The notes: a model not told the origin generated them from the sequence alone. A DNA stretch of 64,000 nt from Bradyrhizobium erythrophlei (GCF_900129505.1 NZ_LT670818.1:186001-250000); one strand, 5' to 3'. Shown: positions 10,389-19,972, counted from the stretch's first letter. Translations and numbers: made by a program.

Positions 10389-10777
10389 TGACGATCCTCC
10401 GCCGCCGGCACCAAACCCGTCACCGAGGAAGCGTCCGCGGCGGCATCGATGGTCTGGATCATCGCGCCGATCGGATCGGGGTCACCGGGCCTGACGAGGG
10501 TCGGCGGCCGCTCGGGCAGGTTCTTCAGGGAATCATATTGGTTGGCGTTGAGCGGCTTCAGCGGCAGATGACGTTCGGCGAGACCCTGCAGCCGCAGCGG
10601 CGCGTCGAGCCTGGCCCATTCCGAGCGCAGCACCGCGATGGCGTCGCGCTGCTCGCGGATTTCGGCATGGAGTCGCAGCACCCGCTCGGTGCGCGCGGTT
10701 GAATCCATCTTGATCCGGTAGACGTAAGCGGCGGCGAACACCAAAGCGGCGATGACGAGGACATGGATGATCCGCAT
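10385..10777 (-). CDS. ftsL: Cell division protein FtsL-like
   Basis: The 130-residue protein has a hydrophobic segment at residues 4-21 followed by a charged heptad-rich stretch (RTERVLRLHAEIREQRDAIAVL) predicted as coiled coil, then a proline-rich tail. This bitopic layout, its position between rsmH and ftsI, the 3-bp gap after rsmH and the 4-bp overlap with ftsI identify it as FtsL, the poorly conserved divisome partner of FtsB and FtsQ. The sequence alone has no strong motif, so the call rests mostly on context and topology. Confidence 0.88.
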   Translation of the reverse strand: MRIIHVLVIAALVFAAAYVYRIKMDSTARTERVLRLHAEIREQRDAIAVLRSEWARLDAPLRLQGLAERHLPLKPLNANQYDSLKNLPERPPTLVRPGDPDPIGAMIQTIDAAADASSVTGLVPAAEDRQ

Positions 10778-10780
10778 CGG

Positions 10781-11776
10781 TCAGCCTCCCCTCATCACGT
10801 CGTCGAGGGTGGGCCATGCCGGCAGGGAAGCGGCTTCATGCGCGCGCGCATCGGTGCGCTCGGCGGCGCGCAGCTTTGCCGAGCGCGCGCGCGGATTGGC
10901 CGAAATCTCCGCGTCATCGGCGACGATGGGACGCTTGGTCAGGATGACAAAACTCGGCGCGGCGTGGGCGAGTTCGGGCAGATGCCGCGATCCGCCGCCG
11001 GCCTTGCCGCGTTCGACCAGAAAATTCTTGACGATGCGGTCTTCCAGCGAGTGAAAGGACACCACGACCAGCCGGCCGCCGGGCTTCAGCACCCGCTCCG
11101 CCGCGGCCAGCGCCAGATGCAGTTCGTCGAGTTCCTGGTTGACGAAGATCCGCAAGCCCTGGAACGTCCGCGTCGCCGGATGAATCTCGCCGGGTTTCGA
11201 GCGCACCACTCTCGAAACGATATCCGCCAGCGCGCGGGTGGTCGTGACCGGCGCTTCCTTGCGCGCGGCGACGATGGCGCGGGCCACGGCACGGGAATGA
11301 CGCTCTTCGCCGAAAATATAGATGATGTTGGCGAGATCGGCCTCGGAGGCTTTCGCGATCACGTCCGCCGCGGTCGGGCCGTCATGACCCATCCGCATGT
11401 CGAGCGGCCCGCCCAGGCGAAACGAGAAGCCGCGCTCGGCCTGGTCGAGTTGCATCGAGGACACCCCGACATCCATCACGGCGCCGTCGACCGCGTTGAC
11501 GCCCTGCCCGGCGCAGACCTCCGCCAGATTTGAGAACCGGTCCTCGACCAGCGTGAGTCGGCCATCTGACTTATCAACAAGATCGAAGCCGCCCGCGATC
11601 GCCGACCGGTCGCGGTCGATGCCGATGACCCGGGTTCCCGCGATGTCGAGGATCGCCCGGCTGTAACCGCCGGCCCCGAAAGTGGCGTCGAGGTAGATGC
11701 CACCGGCGTGCGGATTGAGCATCTCGACCGCCTGGCGGCCGAGGACGGGAATATGGCGCGAGTCAGCCGGAGTCAT
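10781..11776 (-). CDS. rsmH: 16S rRNA (cytosine(1402)-N(4))-methyltransferase
   Basis: RsmH (MraW) methylates N4 of C1402 in 16S rRNA using S-adenosylmethionine. The 331-residue protein begins [20 protein letters not shown], has the SAM loop [23 protein letters not shown], the [18 protein letters not shown] segment and the C-terminal [13 protein letters not shown] motif. The start at 11774-11776 is preceded by GGAG at good spacing; the frame stays open upstream but that part does not resemble the family. It is the first dcw gene seen here; no mraZ precedes it. Confidence 0.97.
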   Translation of the reverse strand: MTPADSRHIPVLGRQAVEMLNPHAGGIYLDATFGAGGYSRAILDIAGTRVIGIDRDRSAIAGGFDLVDKSDGRLTLVEDRFSNLAEVCAGQGVNAVDGAVMDVGVSSMQLDQAERGFSFRLGGPLDMRMGHDGPTAADVIAKASEADLANIIYIFGEERHSRAVARAIVAARKEAPVTTTRALADIVSRVVRSKPGEIHPATRTFQGLRIFVNQELDELHLALAAAERVLKPGGRLVVVSFHSLEDRIVKNFLVERGKAGGGSRHLPELAHAAPSFVILTKRPIVADDAEISANPRARSAKLRAAERTDARAHEAASLPAWPTLDDVMRGG

Positions 11777-12317
11777 GCGCCGGCTCCGGGCGCGGTCCGG
11801 GTAAAATTGCGGGAACTGGACGCGAACGGGTCCATTGCGCCTCAAATCTATTGGCTCAGCCCGGTTCTTCGCCCCGAAAAACCGCGCAGGCGCGCGATTG
11901 CCGATGCCGTGCGGTCCAGATCGCAAACCCTGATTTCCCGATGGAATGTTAAGGGCTGCCATGGGATTTCGAGCGTCAAATGGGGCCTCGGCCGTCCACC
12001 GAACCGGTTCGGCTCTTCACCACTTAGTAACGGCAGTTAGCGTTAAGAAAGCGTTGAGGGGATTGCTAGAATTAACTAGCTCCGGGGATCGTGACCGGGC
12101 TTCAAAATGGTGAGGCTTCCCGCACACACCTGGCTAAAATACGATGCGGTAGCTGGCTCGTGCGTTGCGCTCGCTGCATCGTAAAGGAATAGTAAAGGAT
12201 CACTACACCATTGCCGTTCTCCTGCCCGGTTTGAGCTGTCCTATGTCGCTTGGTTCGTTCGCATCCGATGATTCGAAGCGTCAACGCGCCCTCCCGATTC
12301 CACCGGCCAGTGCGAGC
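11777..12317. other. Divergent intergenic region between rsmH and the amidase gene
   Basis: This 541-bp stretch separates the minus-strand dcw operon from the plus-strand amidase gene and should contain both promoters. It holds several TTAA-containing words and a small inverted repeat GCTAG-AATTAA-CTAGC near 12064-12080. I see no mraZ-like reading frame. The amidase frame is open back to a TTG at 12165 and an ATG at 12243, so its true start could lie within this stretch. Confidence 0.5.
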
Positions 12318-13097
12318 ATGAAGACATTCACCCCGGATTCGTCGATTGCCTCCGACGTGATCCCGTCGGCGAACTATGGCGACCGCGCCAAGGGCCGCCT
12401 GCCCGACATGATCGTGCTGCACTACACCGGCATGCCGGACGTGGAAGGCGCGATCGCGCGGCTGTGCACGGCGGGAACCGACGTTTCCGCCCATTACATC
12501 GTGCTGGAGGATGGACGCATCGTGCAGTGCGTCCCGGAAGCCAAGCGCGCCTGGCACGCCGGCGTGGCCTCCTGGGCCGGCGAGGAAGACATCAATTCGT
12601 GCTCGATCGGCATCGAGATCGTCAATCGCGGCCATGACTGGGGCTATCCGGACTTTCCGCTGCGCCAGACCGCCGCCGTGATCGCGCTGTGCCGTGGCAT
12701 CATGCTCCGCCGCAAGATTCCATCGCATCGGGTGCTCGGGCATTCCGACGTCGCCCCGGCGCGCAAGAAGGACCCCGGCGAGAAATTTCCCTGGCACTCG
12801 CTGGCCAATTCCGGGGTCGGCCACTGGGTACAGCCGGCGCCGATCGTGCGCGGCGAGCCCCTCAAGCTCGGCATCATCAGCGACGACGTCCGCGACCTGC
12901 AGCAGGCGCTGGCGAGATACGGCTACGCCATCCCGATCAACGGCAAATACGACGCCGCCACCATGGAAGTGGTCACCGCCTTCCAGCGCCATTTCCGCCC
13001 CGCCCGCGTCGACGGCATCACCGATCATTCGACGCTGACCACCTTGCAGGCCCTGCTCGCGAGCCTTCCGAACGAGACGATGGCGGCGGCGAAGTAA
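12318..13097 (+). CDS. N-acetylmuramoyl-L-alanine amidase, AmpD type with peptidoglycan-binding domain
   Basis: The enzyme cleaves the amide bond between MurNAc (or anhydroMurNAc) and L-alanine in wall recycling or remodelling. The Amidase_2 domain has the zinc ligands in IVLHYTG near residue 35 and LGHSDVAPARKKDPG near residue 145, plus SAHYIVLEDGRIVQ and the SIGIEIVNRGHD segment. The last 70 residues form a PG_binding_1 domain (VRDLQQALARYGY ... VTAFQRHFRPARVDG). I chose the ATG at 12318 because conserved-looking sequence begins there; ATG 12243 and TTG 12165 are in frame. No signal peptide is clear, which suits a cytoplasmic AmpD-like enzyme. Confidence 0.9.
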   Translation: MKTFTPDSSIASDVIPSANYGDRAKGRLPDMIVLHYTGMPDVEGAIARLCTAGTDVSAHYIVLEDGRIVQCVPEAKRAWHAGVASWAGEEDINSCSIGIEIVNRGHDWGYPDFPLRQTAAVIALCRGIMLRRKIPSHRVLGHSDVAPARKKDPGEKFPWHSLANSGVGHWVQPAPIVRGEPLKLGIISDDVRDLQQALARYGYAIPINGKYDAATMEVVTAFQRHFRPARVDGITDHSTLTTLQALLASLPNETMAAAK

Positions 13098-13105
13098 TCG
13101 GATCT

Positions 13106-13192
13106 TGTAGGATGGGTAGAGCGAAGCGAAACCCATCGACGGCTGCCGTCAACATCAAGATGATGGGTATCGCTTCGCTCCACCCATCCTAC
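13106..13192. repeat. Dispersed palindromic repeat, family 3
   Basis: The ends TGTAGGATGGGTAGAGCGAAG and CTTCGCTCCACCCATCCTAC pair as a long stem around an 87-bp element. The stop codon of the minus-strand sigma-factor gene (13189-13191) lies inside the right end of the repeat. It may serve as a bidirectional terminator for the two converging genes. Confidence 0.75.
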
Positions 13193-14427
13193 CGCTCCAG
13201 CTCCTTCAATCGCCGCGCGTAAAGCCGGCGCAGCGGCTCGAGTTGTGTCGCGGCCGAGGCCGCGAGATAGGCCTCGCGCGCATCATCGCGGCGCCCGAGC
13301 CGGCGCAACAGATCGGCGCGGACCGCGGGCATCAATTCGTAGCCTCTAAGTCGGCCGCGGGCCTCCAGCGTATCGATCAGGTCGAGCGCGCGCGCCGGCC
13401 CGTCGACCATCGAAATCGCCGCGGCGTGATTGAGCTCGATCACCGGCGACGGGCTGATTCGCAACAGCACCTCATAGAGGCCGGCGATCTGCGGCCAGTC
13501 GGTGTCCCCGTAATTCGGCGCCCGCGCGTGAAGAGCGGCGATCGCGGCCTGTACCGCGTAAGCCTCGGGCCGGCCCGGCATCCGCAGCGCCTCTTCCACC
13601 AGCCGCAATCCTTCGGCGATCTGGCAACGGTCCCACAGCGCGCGATCCTGCTCCTCCAGCAGCACGATATCGCCGCCCGCGGTCTGGCGGCCGGCGCGGC
13701 GCGCATCGTGCAGCAGCATCAAGGCCAGCAATCCCCTGATTTCGCCCCGCCGCGGCATCAGCGCGTCGAGCAGCCGACATAACCTGATCGCTTCGCGCGC
13801 CAGATCCGGCCGCATCAGATCCTCGCCGGAGGTTGCGACATAGCCTTCGGTGAAGACGAGATAGATCACCGCGAGCACGCCGCGCAGCCGCGGTTCGAGC
13901 GCATCGCGTTCGGGCACTTCATAGGGAATGCCGGCGAGCCGGATTTTCTGCTTGGCACGGACCAGACGCTGCGCCATGGCGTCTTCACCGAGCAGGAAGG
14001 CGCGCGCGACCTGGGCGGTGGTCAGCCCGCATACCGTGCGCAGCGTGAGTGCGACCCGAACTTCAGCGGCGAAGGACGGGTGGCAGCAAATGAAGATCAG
14101 CCGCAGCATGTCATCGTCGAGCGCGGCGTCATTGGCCTCGTCGGGGACCGGCGCGTGAAGCAGCATCTCATGGGTCAGCTCGCTTTGCTTGCCGCGAAAG
14201 GCGATTTGCCGGCGAACCCTGTCGATCGCCTTGTTGCGCCCGACATTGACCAGCCACGCTCGCGGATTGGACGGCGGATCTGCCTCGGGCCAGCGCTGCA
14301 GCGCCACGGCGAAGGCATCCTGCATCGCGTCCTCGGCGAGATCGAAATCGCCGACGAGGCGGATCAGCGTGGCCAGCACCCGTCCCGCCTCGTCGCGGAA
14401 TATTTTTTCGATCTCGAGAGGGGTCAT
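13189..14427 (-). CDS. ECF RNA polymerase sigma factor, ECF42/DUF6596 type
   Basis: The protein has sigma-70 region 2 near the N terminus ([20 protein letters not shown], then [17 protein letters not shown]), region 4 ([20 protein letters not shown]) near residues 120-145, and a long C-terminal extension of helical, TPR-like repeats ([14 protein letters not shown]). This extension and the neighbouring YCII/DGPF gene are the hallmarks of group ECF42, which lacks a classic anti-sigma factor. I prefer the ATG at 14425-14427 because AGAGG lies 7 nt before it; an in-frame ATG at 14448 would add 7 residues. It is downstream of the YCII gene across a palindromic repeat. The regulon is unknown. Confidence 0.9.
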   Translation of the reverse strand: MTPLEIEKIFRDEAGRVLATLIRLVGDFDLAEDAMQDAFAVALQRWPEADPPSNPRAWLVNVGRNKAIDRVRRQIAFRGKQSELTHEMLLHAPVPDEANDAALDDDMLRLIFICCHPSFAAEVRVALTLRTVCGLTTAQVARAFLLGEDAMAQRLVRAKQKIRLAGIPYEVPERDALEPRLRGVLAVIYLVFTEGYVATSGEDLMRPDLAREAIRLCRLLDALMPRRGEIRGLLALMLLHDARRAGRQTAGGDIVLLEEQDRALWDRCQIAEGLRLVEEALRMPGRPEAYAVQAAIAALHARAPNYGDTDWPQIAGLYEVLLRISPSPVIELNHAAAISMVDGPARALDLIDTLEARGRLRGYELMPAVRADLLRRLGRRDDAREAYLAASAATQLEPLRRLYARRLKELER

Positions 14428-14448
14428 GGGGGGCCTCTGCTCACTCAT

Positions 14449-14533
14449 CGTCGTTCCGGGATGGTCCGGAGGACCAGACCCGGAATCTCGAGATTCCGGG
14501 TTCGGCGCTCGCGCGCCGCCCCGGAATGACGAC
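14449..14533. repeat. Dispersed palindromic repeat, family 2 (copy b)
   Basis: It begins CGTCGTTCCGGGATGG and ends CGCCCCGGAATGACGAC; the inner palindrome GGAATCTCGAGATTCC is identical to that in the copy at 4431. It occupies the space between the YCII gene and the sigma-factor gene, right at the upstream possible start of the latter. Confidence 0.75.
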
Positions 14534-14537
14534 ACCA

Positions 14538-14888
14538 TCAATTATAAACCCAGATCGGCCTGACCTCGATCGAGCCGAACCTCGCGCCCGGAATCCGCGC
14601 GGCGATGGCCAGCGCGGCATCCAGATCCTTGGCCTCGACCAGATAATAGCCACCGAGCTGTTCGCGGGTTTCCGCGAACGGGCCGTCGGTGGTGAGCGTC
14701 TTGCCGTCGCGCACCCGCACGGTGGTCGCGGTCGTGGTCGGCTGCAGGCGGTCGCCGGCCTTGAAATTGCCGCTCTGGATGATGCTCTGCGTGAAGGCAC
14801 CGTATTCCTCCAGCATCTTCTTGCCCGTCGCGGCGTCGATTTTGCCGTACTCGGCCTCGTTTTGATAGATCATCAGCAGATACTGCAT
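14538..14888 (-). CDS. YciI/DGPF-domain protein, ECF42 sigma-factor partner
   Basis: The 116-residue protein has the YCII fold pattern [15 protein letters not shown] at the N terminus and the [19 protein letters not shown] signature near residues 65-85 that gives the DGPF family its name. Such proteins are encoded next to ECF42 sigma factors; their biochemical role is not settled. A good ribosome-binding site (AAAGGGAG) precedes the ATG at 14886-14888. The sigma gene follows on the same strand, so the two probably form an operon. Confidence 0.9.
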   Translation of the reverse strand: MQYLLMIYQNEAEYGKIDAATGKKMLEEYGAFTQSIIQSGNFKAGDRLQPTTTATTVRVRDGKTLTTDGPFAETREQLGGYYLVEAKDLDAALAIAARIPGARFGSIEVRPIWVYN

Positions 14889-14928
14889 CTTCGTTACTCC
14901 CTTTGATCGGCGTCATCGCCGGCATCCA

Positions 14929-14955
14929 GTCGAACCGCCCGACCGCAAAACGACA
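14929..14955 (-). promoter_or_regulatory. Candidate ECF42 autoregulatory promoter
   Basis: Reading the minus strand, TGTCGT (14955-14950) is followed by a 17-nt spacer and CGAC (14932-14929), about 40 nt before the YCII start. ECF42 factors are reported to use a TGTCGA-type -35 and a CGTC-type -10, so both elements match with one change each. This is a guess from motif likeness. Confidence 0.35.
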
Positions 14956-15001
14956 TCTTCAGGATAATTTATTTTGGGCGGCCGCGTGGGCCGTTATCTC
15001 C

Positions 15002-15030
15002 TTGACGGGGCTGCCGGGAGCCCCCATCAC
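15002..15030 (+). promoter_or_regulatory. Candidate rnpB promoter
   Basis: TTGACG at 15002-15007 and CATCAC at 15025-15030 are separated by 17 bp and lie just before the predicted 5' end of RNase P RNA. The -35 box is strong and the -10 box weak, as often seen in alphaproteobacteria. Confidence 0.4.
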
Positions 15031-15032
15031 AA

Positions 15033-15473
15033 GGGCGTCAGTCGGCCGGACGGCCGCTCCGGCAAGCGCCGAAAGGTGGCTGGAGAGGAAAGTCCGGGCT
15101 CCATCGACATACGGTGCCGGATAACATCCGGCGGGGGCGACCCCAGGGACAGTGCCACAGAGAACGAACCGCCCGCCTTCGCCCCTTACGGGGCTTCGGA
15201 GGGTAAGGGTGAAAAGGTGCGGTAAGAGCGCACCGCGGGTCCGGCAACGGAACCGGCATGGCAAACCACACCGGGAGCAAGACCGAATAGGGACGGCAAG
15301 GCGGAATGTTCGCTGCATGGCGATAACGCCGCGGGGCGATGTCAGGCTCGCCGTCCGGGTAGGTTGCTCGAGGCAATGTGCAAACATTGTCCCAGAGGAA
15401 TGGCCGTCACGTATCGCCTGCCGCAAGCAGGCGGTGCCCTACAAAACCCGGCTTACAGGCTGGCTGATGCTTT
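15033..15473 (+). ncRNA. rnpB: RNase P RNA, bacterial class A
   Basis: This is the catalytic RNA that matures tRNA 5' ends. Conserved blocks are visible: GAGGAAAGTCCGGGCTCC near 15091, the ACAGTGCCACAGAGA segment near 15150, GTAAGAGCGCACCG near 15224, GGCAAACC near 15262, and ACAAAACCCGGCTTA near 15441. The two ends pair over 13 positions (GCGTCAGTCGGCC at 15035-15047 with GGCTGGCTGATGC at 15458-15470, including G-U pairs), which defines helix P1 and the limits. Length about 440 nt fits. No protein gene overlaps it credibly. Confidence 0.96.
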
Positions 15474-15482
15474 CGACCAAAA

Positions 15483-15501
15483 GCGTTTTCGAAGAAAACG
15501 C
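15483..15501 (+). terminator. Hairpin downstream of rnpB
   Basis: GCGTTTTC and GAAAACGC form a perfect 8-bp stem around a GAA loop, 10 nt after the rnpB end. It lacks a following T-run, so intrinsic termination is uncertain. The GCGTTTTC word links it to the repeat at 1550. Confidence 0.4.
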
Positions 15502-15707
15502 GTCTTGAAGAGAATGAGGGGTTCGGCGCAACACGCCGGACCCCTCGCCATGTCCGGCGGATATGCACCATCGACTTCCGCTTTTGCTTTCCTGGGGAAC
15601 GAAATTAGCCCGACCAGGCTGCGCGGCTGGCCTGACCATAGCCGGAGAGCATTTGCTTTGCATCGGCTGCGCATTATCAGTAGAGGCAGCAGGAGGCCTC
15701 CCCCATC

Positions 15708-17762
15708 ATGCGAATCGGGATTCGCCTGACTATCACCAGTCTCGTCCTCGCTTCGATTCTGGTGAGCGCGATCGGCGTTCATATCCTGTGGTGGCGGACG
15801 GCCGAAGCGAACAGCCATGCGCTGGCGGACACGATCAATCGACAGATCGTCGCTACGGTCGAAAAGGAGCTCACCACCATTACCAGCGAAGCGCGCGCGG
15901 CGCATACTGCGATCAGGACGCTATTTGTACAGCATGTCCTAGATACCCGCGAAGCGGACAAGCGCGAGTTCGTTTTTTTATCGCAGTTGCAGTCGCAGCA
16001 GGACATCTCGTGGGTCGCCTTCGGCTGGCCGGACGGAAATTTCTTCGCCGCGCACAAGCTCGGCGATCTCGGACTGGAAATGATGGAAATCGCGCCCGTC
16101 AACGGCGCGATCAAGCGGCGTGTTGACCAGTATGGCGTGGTGGTCGGGGACATCGAATTCGAAAAACGCCGTTTCGAAGATACCAATTACGTCGTCACCG
16201 ATCAGGAATGGTACCGGAGCGGAATGCAAGCAGACGAACCGCACTGGTTCAACGTGACGCATCATCCGGTGGGGTTGCGTCCCTCGATCGCTTATGCCGG
16301 GCCGGTCGACGTCTATGAGAAGCGTCAAGGCGTCCTCGCCATCATCATCGAATATACGCGCTTCGCCCAGTTTCTCTCCAACCTCTCGGTCGGAAAGTCC
16401 GGCGCGGCGTTCATTCTGGGACGCGACGGAAGCGTCATCGCCGCACCGGATCCGGGTGCCGACGAAGTCAAAATGCAGCGGTCGGACCAGGCGCTGTTGC
16501 CCGTCGCACAGGGCGCGATGAAACAGGCCGGCAGCTCCTACGACGTCGACAAGAAGGGAGCGAGCCAAATCAGGCTGGTCGCCGCCGGAAATGCCTATTC
16601 GGTGAGTTTGACGCCGCTGACATTTCCAGGATGGACGCTCGCAACGGTGATTCCGGAAGCGGAGTTTCTCGGTCCGATCGAGAGGACGATACGACAACTC
16701 CTGATCGGGCTGGCGATCCTGATCCTCGCCGCCGGCGTTGTTTCGGCGTGGATTGCCCGGCACGTCATCGCCACGCCGCTGATCCTGGTTGTCGATGAGC
16801 TCAAGCACGTGGCTCGCTTCGATCTGGAGCAGGTGCGCAGGCACACCTCTCGGGTGATCGAAATCGAAAATCTGTCGAATGCCATCGCCGACATGGCGGG
16901 CGGACTTGCCGCATTTCGAAAATATATACCGTCGGATCTGGTGAAGGCGCTGGTAAGCGAGGGCATTGAACCCAGCCCCGGCGGCTCGATTCGTAACCTG
17001 ACGGTCCTGTTCGCGGATATTGCCGGCTTCACCGGGCTGTCCGAGCGGCTGGGCGATCAGATCATTCCGCTGCTTTCAAGCTATCTCGACACCATGTCGC
17101 GCGAGGTCAACAGTCACGGCGGCACGATCGACAAGTTTATCGGCGACGCGGTGATGGCGTTCTGGGGCGCGCCTGCGGCCAATGCCGACCACGCGCTCGA
17201 CGCCTGCCGGGCTGCGCTCGCCTGCCAGCGCGCCCTGCGGTCGTCGGGATTGACCGATGATGGCGGCCGGCCGCTGACAGTACGCGTCGGCGTTAATTCC
17301 GGCGACATGCTGGTCGGAAATATCGGGTCGGAACTTAGGCTCAACTACACCGTGATCGGCGACGCGGTGAATATCGCGAGCCGGCTTGAAGGCGCCAACA
17401 AGGAATATGGCACCGAGATCATCATTGGCGAACAAACGCGACGCCTCGCCGGCGACCGTATTCATGTCCGTGAACTCGACCGGCTGATGGTCTATGGGCG
17501 GGCGGGTGGAATTGCCATCTATGAACTACTCGGCGTCGCCGAAGACGGCGCCACGCTCCCACACTGGGCGGTGCTCTATGATGGCGGCCTTGCGGCTTAT
17601 CGCAGCCGCGATTTTTCAGATGCCGCGAGTTTCTTTCAACAGGTTCTGGATGCCAGGACATCGGACCAGCCCGCGCGCATGATGCTCGAACGATGCCGTC
17701 ATTATCTTGTTTCGCCACCGGGGGACGATTGGGAAGCGACCAACGCGATGAAGGCAAAGTAG
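15708..17762 (+). CDS. Membrane-bound class III adenylate/guanylate cyclase with periplasmic Cache-type sensor
   Basis: The 684-residue protein has a membrane segment at about residues 7-28, a large periplasmic region of roughly 300 residues (double Cache-like, with VVTDQEWYRSGM and LNLSVGKSGAAFIL-type stretches), a second membrane segment near 325-347, a HAMP-like linker, and a C-terminal cyclase domain from about residue 425. The catalytic domain keeps the first metal aspartate (LFADIAGFTGL), the DKFIGDAVMAFWG motif with Lys and Asp, and GDAVNIASRLEG with the Asp, Asn and Arg expected for catalysis. It likely makes cAMP in response to an extracytoplasmic ligand. A short C-terminal TPR-like tail follows. 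It stands alone, 206 bp upstream of the bufferin operon stop-to-start region. Confidence 0.92.
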   Translation: MRIGIRLTITSLVLASILVSAIGVHILWWRTAEANSHALADTINRQIVATVEKELTTITSEARAAHTAIRTLFVQHVLDTREADKREFVFLSQLQSQQDISWVAFGWPDGNFFAAHKLGDLGLEMMEIAPVNGAIKRRVDQYGVVVGDIEFEKRRFEDTNYVVTDQEWYRSGMQADEPHWFNVTHHPVGLRPSIAYAGPVDVYEKRQGVLAIIIEYTRFAQFLSNLSVGKSGAAFILGRDGSVIAAPDPGADEVKMQRSDQALLPVAQGAMKQAGSSYDVDKKGASQIRLVAAGNAYSVSLTPLTFPGWTLATVIPEAEFLGPIERTIRQLLIGLAILILAAGVVSAWIARHVIATPLILVVDELKHVARFDLEQVRRHTSRVIEIENLSNAIADMAGGLAAFRKYIPSDLVKALVSEGIEPSPGGSIRNLTVLFADIAGFTGLSERLGDQIIPLLSSYLDTMSREVNSHGGTIDKFIGDAVMAFWGAPAANADHALDACRAALACQRALRSSGLTDDGGRPLTVRVGVNSGDMLVGNIGSELRLNYTVIGDAVNIASRLEGANKEYGTEIIIGEQTRRLAGDRIHVRELDRLMVYGRAGGIAIYELLGVAEDGATLPHWAVLYDGGLAAYRSRDFSDAASFFQQVLDARTSDQPARMMLERCRHYLVSPPGDDWEATNAMKAK

Positions 17763-17831
17763 GTCGACGAAAACGATCCACGATCACAGTTTAGTGATAA
17801 GCTGTCTGGTAATTCGAATGACGGTCTGCAC

Positions 17832-17857
17832 GTAACACGCATAGCCGGTCTGCCGCG
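17832..17857 (+). promoter_or_regulatory. Candidate ECF-type promoter of the bufferin operon
   Basis: GTAACA at 17832-17837, a 16-bp spacer and CGCG at 17854-17857 loosely resemble the GTAACC-N16-CG-type promoters of the SigF-like ECF factors that control bufferin operons in Caulobacter. No sigma gene of that type is in the window. The match is weak. Confidence 0.2.
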
Positions 17858-17953
17858 CAGCCTGCCGTCGCCGGATTATCCGGCAAGCCGATGGCGAGCT
17901 GTTGTTACGCCATCGGACCCTACGTCTGACACGCCCGGGAAAGGATCATTCCA

Positions 17954-18250
17954 ATGAACTCCAGAAACATCTTCGCCAACGCCACGATCGCGGGCTCCCT
18001 CGCCGCGGCCCTCGCCATGATCGCTGCGCCGGCATCTGCCGCGCCGAAACCGCCGCAACCCACCATGGACAAATGCTACGGTATCGCGCTGAAGGGCGAT
18101 AACGACTGCGCAGCGGGCGCCGGGACAACCTGCGCCGGCACCGCGAGCGCCGACTACCAGGGTAATGCCTGGAAGTATGTGGCGAAGGGGACCTGCGACA
18201 CCATCAAGACACCCAAGGGCATGGGTTCGCTGGAGCCGATCAAGTCCTGA
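17954..18250 (+). CDS. bufA1: Bufferin precursor peptide (DUF2282)
   Basis: The 98-residue precursor has a signal peptide (about residues 1-29, ending ASAA) and a mature part with four cysteines in the contexts [19 protein letters not shown] and GTCDTI, the exact pattern of DUF2282. In characterised bufferins a DUF692 enzyme turns the two central cysteines into thiooxazole groups and the product is exported to bind copper in the periplasm. AAGGA lies 8 nt before the ATG. The gene is first in a four-gene set with the DUF692, DUF2063 and DoxX genes, so the assignment is strong though metal specificity is inferred. Confidence 0.93.
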   Translation: MNSRNIFANATIAGSLAAALAMIAAPASAAPKPPQPTMDKCYGIALKGDNDCAAGAGTTCAGTASADYQGNAWKYVAKGTCDTIKTPKGMGSLEPIKS

Positions 18251-18320
18251 GCCGGATTGAGGCGCGCGTTCCCCCCGCGCCTCACATTCCACGGGCAACA
18301 CGCAAGGCCGGAACCTGCCT

Positions 18321-19178
18321 ATGCTCAGAGCCTCTCATCTGCCTGCGCGGACCGGGGTCGGCTTCAAACCCGCGCACTTTTACGACATTCTCGCAGCCCC
18401 ACAGCCGCTCGGGTTCTTCGAGGTGCACGCGGAGAACTACATGGGCGCCGGCGGACCACCGCACGCGCAACTTGGCGCGCTGCGGGAGCGCTATGCGTTA
18501 TCGGTGCATGGCGTCGGGCTGTCGATCGGCTCGACGCGGCCGCTCGACAGGGACCATCTCGCGCGGCTCAAGACGCTGTGCGACCGCTATGCTCCGGAAA
18601 GTTTCTCGGAGCATCTTGCCTGGTCGTCCCACGACGGCATCTACCTGAACGACCTCCTTCCGTTGCCTTATACACGTCGAACGCTGGCGCGGGTTGCCGA
18701 ACATGTCGACGAGGTGCAGTCGGCGCTGGGACGCCAAATGCTCCTTGAAAATCCGTCGACCTATGTTCGCTTTTCCGAAAGCAATATCCCGGAGGTGGAC
18801 TTTATCGCCGAACTGTCGAAGCGAACCGGATGCGGGTTGCTGCTCGACGTCAACAACGTCTTCGTGTCGGCAAGAAATCACGCTACCGAGCCACTGGCAT
18901 ATCTCGACTCGTTCCCCCTGGAGCGGGTGAAGGAAATCCATCTTGGCGGGCATGACGTGGACGTCGACGATGCCGGCGTCCCGCTGCTGATCGACAGCCA
19001 CGGATCGCCAATCGTGGAAGACGTATGGATGCTCTATGCGCACGTCGTCGCCCGCGCTGGCGCGCTTCCAACCTTGATCGAGTGGGACAACGATGTTCCC
19101 GATTGGCCGGGGTTGCTGGCTGAAGCAGTCAGGGCGCAGGGTGTTCTTTCCGATCAAGCCTGCGCGTCGGCAGCATGA
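18321..19178 (+). CDS. bufB: DUF692 multinuclear non-heme iron oxidase (bufferin maturase)
   Basis: DUF692 (MNIO) enzymes are TIM-barrel iron oxidases that modify peptide cysteines; MbnB of methanobactin synthesis is a relative. The 285-residue protein has [13 protein letters not shown] at the start, [67 protein letters not shown] and LIEWDNDVP, which supply the conserved His, Glu, Asp and Asn iron ligands. The gene starts 70 bp after the precursor gene and overlaps the next by 4 bp (ATGA). Confidence 0.95.
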   Translation: MLRASHLPARTGVGFKPAHFYDILAAPQPLGFFEVHAENYMGAGGPPHAQLGALRERYALSVHGVGLSIGSTRPLDRDHLARLKTLCDRYAPESFSEHLAWSSHDGIYLNDLLPLPYTRRTLARVAEHVDEVQSALGRQMLLENPSTYVRFSESNIPEVDFIAELSKRTGCGLLLDVNNVFVSARNHATEPLAYLDSFPLERVKEIHLGGHDVDVDDAGVPLLIDSHGSPIVEDVWMLYAHVVARAGALPTLIEWDNDVPDWPGLLAEAVRAQGVLSDQACASAA

Positions 19179-19972
19179 GAGGGGCCATGCTCGCACCATT
19201 CGAAACATCGTTCGCAGACGCACTGCTGGACGCCAACGCGCCGGTTCCGCACAACATCGCCGCCGATGATGCGGCAGCTCCGAGGCGGCGGTTCGCGGTT
19301 TATCGCAACAACGTGGTGACGGGCTTGAGGAAAGCGCTTGCCAGCCGCTTTCCGGTTGTCGAGAAACTCGTAGGCAAAGAGTACTTCGCCGCGATGGCGC
19401 TGGCCTTCGTGAGGGAAAAGCCGCCGCACTCGCCTCTGCTGGCAACCTATGGCGATCATTTTCCGTCTTTCATCGCTGCGTTCGAACCAGCGCGCGAACT
19501 TCCCTATCTTGCCGACGTAGCGCGGCTCGAGGCCGCGCGAACATACGCCTATCACGCGGCCGACGCTGCATCCATCGGCGCGGACCGCTTTGCGAAGCTC
19601 GATAGCACCGCAATTGGCGATATCCGCATCGATGTGCATCCCTCGACCGGGGTAGTTCGCTCGCCATACCCGATCGTGACGGTCTGGGCGATGAACGGCG
19701 GCGAGCAGGAGCTTGCACCCATCGGGAACTGGTGCAGCGAGGATGCGCTGGTCTGCCGCCCGCATCTGGAAGTGCAGGTCCGCGCGCTACCACCAGGCGG
19801 CGCGGCATTCCTGCTGGCGCTTGGCGCAGGCCAGCCGCTTGGCGCTGCAGCCGAAGCGGCGCTCGCGGACGATCCGGATTTCGACCTCACCGGCAACCTC
19901 GCCGGGCTCATCAGCTCGGGCCTCGTGCGGGAGATCGTTCTTCCGGAGCGGAAAGAGTCCAGGCCATCATGA
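19175..19972 (+). CDS. bufC: DUF2063 bufferin maturation partner
   Basis: The 265-residue protein has the DUF2063 N-terminal helical domain with [28 protein letters not shown] and [20 protein letters not shown], followed by a C-terminal domain. Such proteins pair with DUF692 enzymes and are thought to present the precursor peptide to the oxidase. It overlaps bufB and the DoxX gene by 4 bp on each side, a strong sign of coupled translation. A second in-frame ATG at 19187 is possible. Confidence 0.93.
   Translation: MRGAMLAPFETSFADALLDANAPVPHNIAADDAAAPRRRFAVYRNNVVTGLRKALASRFPVVEKLVGKEYFAAMALAFVREKPPHSPLLATYGDHFPSFIAAFEPARELPYLADVARLEAARTYAYHAADAASIGADRFAKLDSTAIGDIRIDVHPSTGVVRSPYPIVTVWAMNGGEQELAPIGNWCSEDALVCRPHLEVQVRALPPGGAAFLLALGAGQPLGAAAEAALADDPDFDLTGNLAGLISSGLVREIVLPERKESRPS

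Noticed and set aside
12102..13136. A 344-codon minus-strand frame across the amidase gene
   Set aside because: The plus strand encodes an amidase with all motifs; the opposite translation has none.
14959..15426. Open frames on both strands across the RNase P RNA gene
   Set aside because: The region is structural RNA with conserved blocks and a 13-bp P1 helix; translation shows no protein-like pattern.
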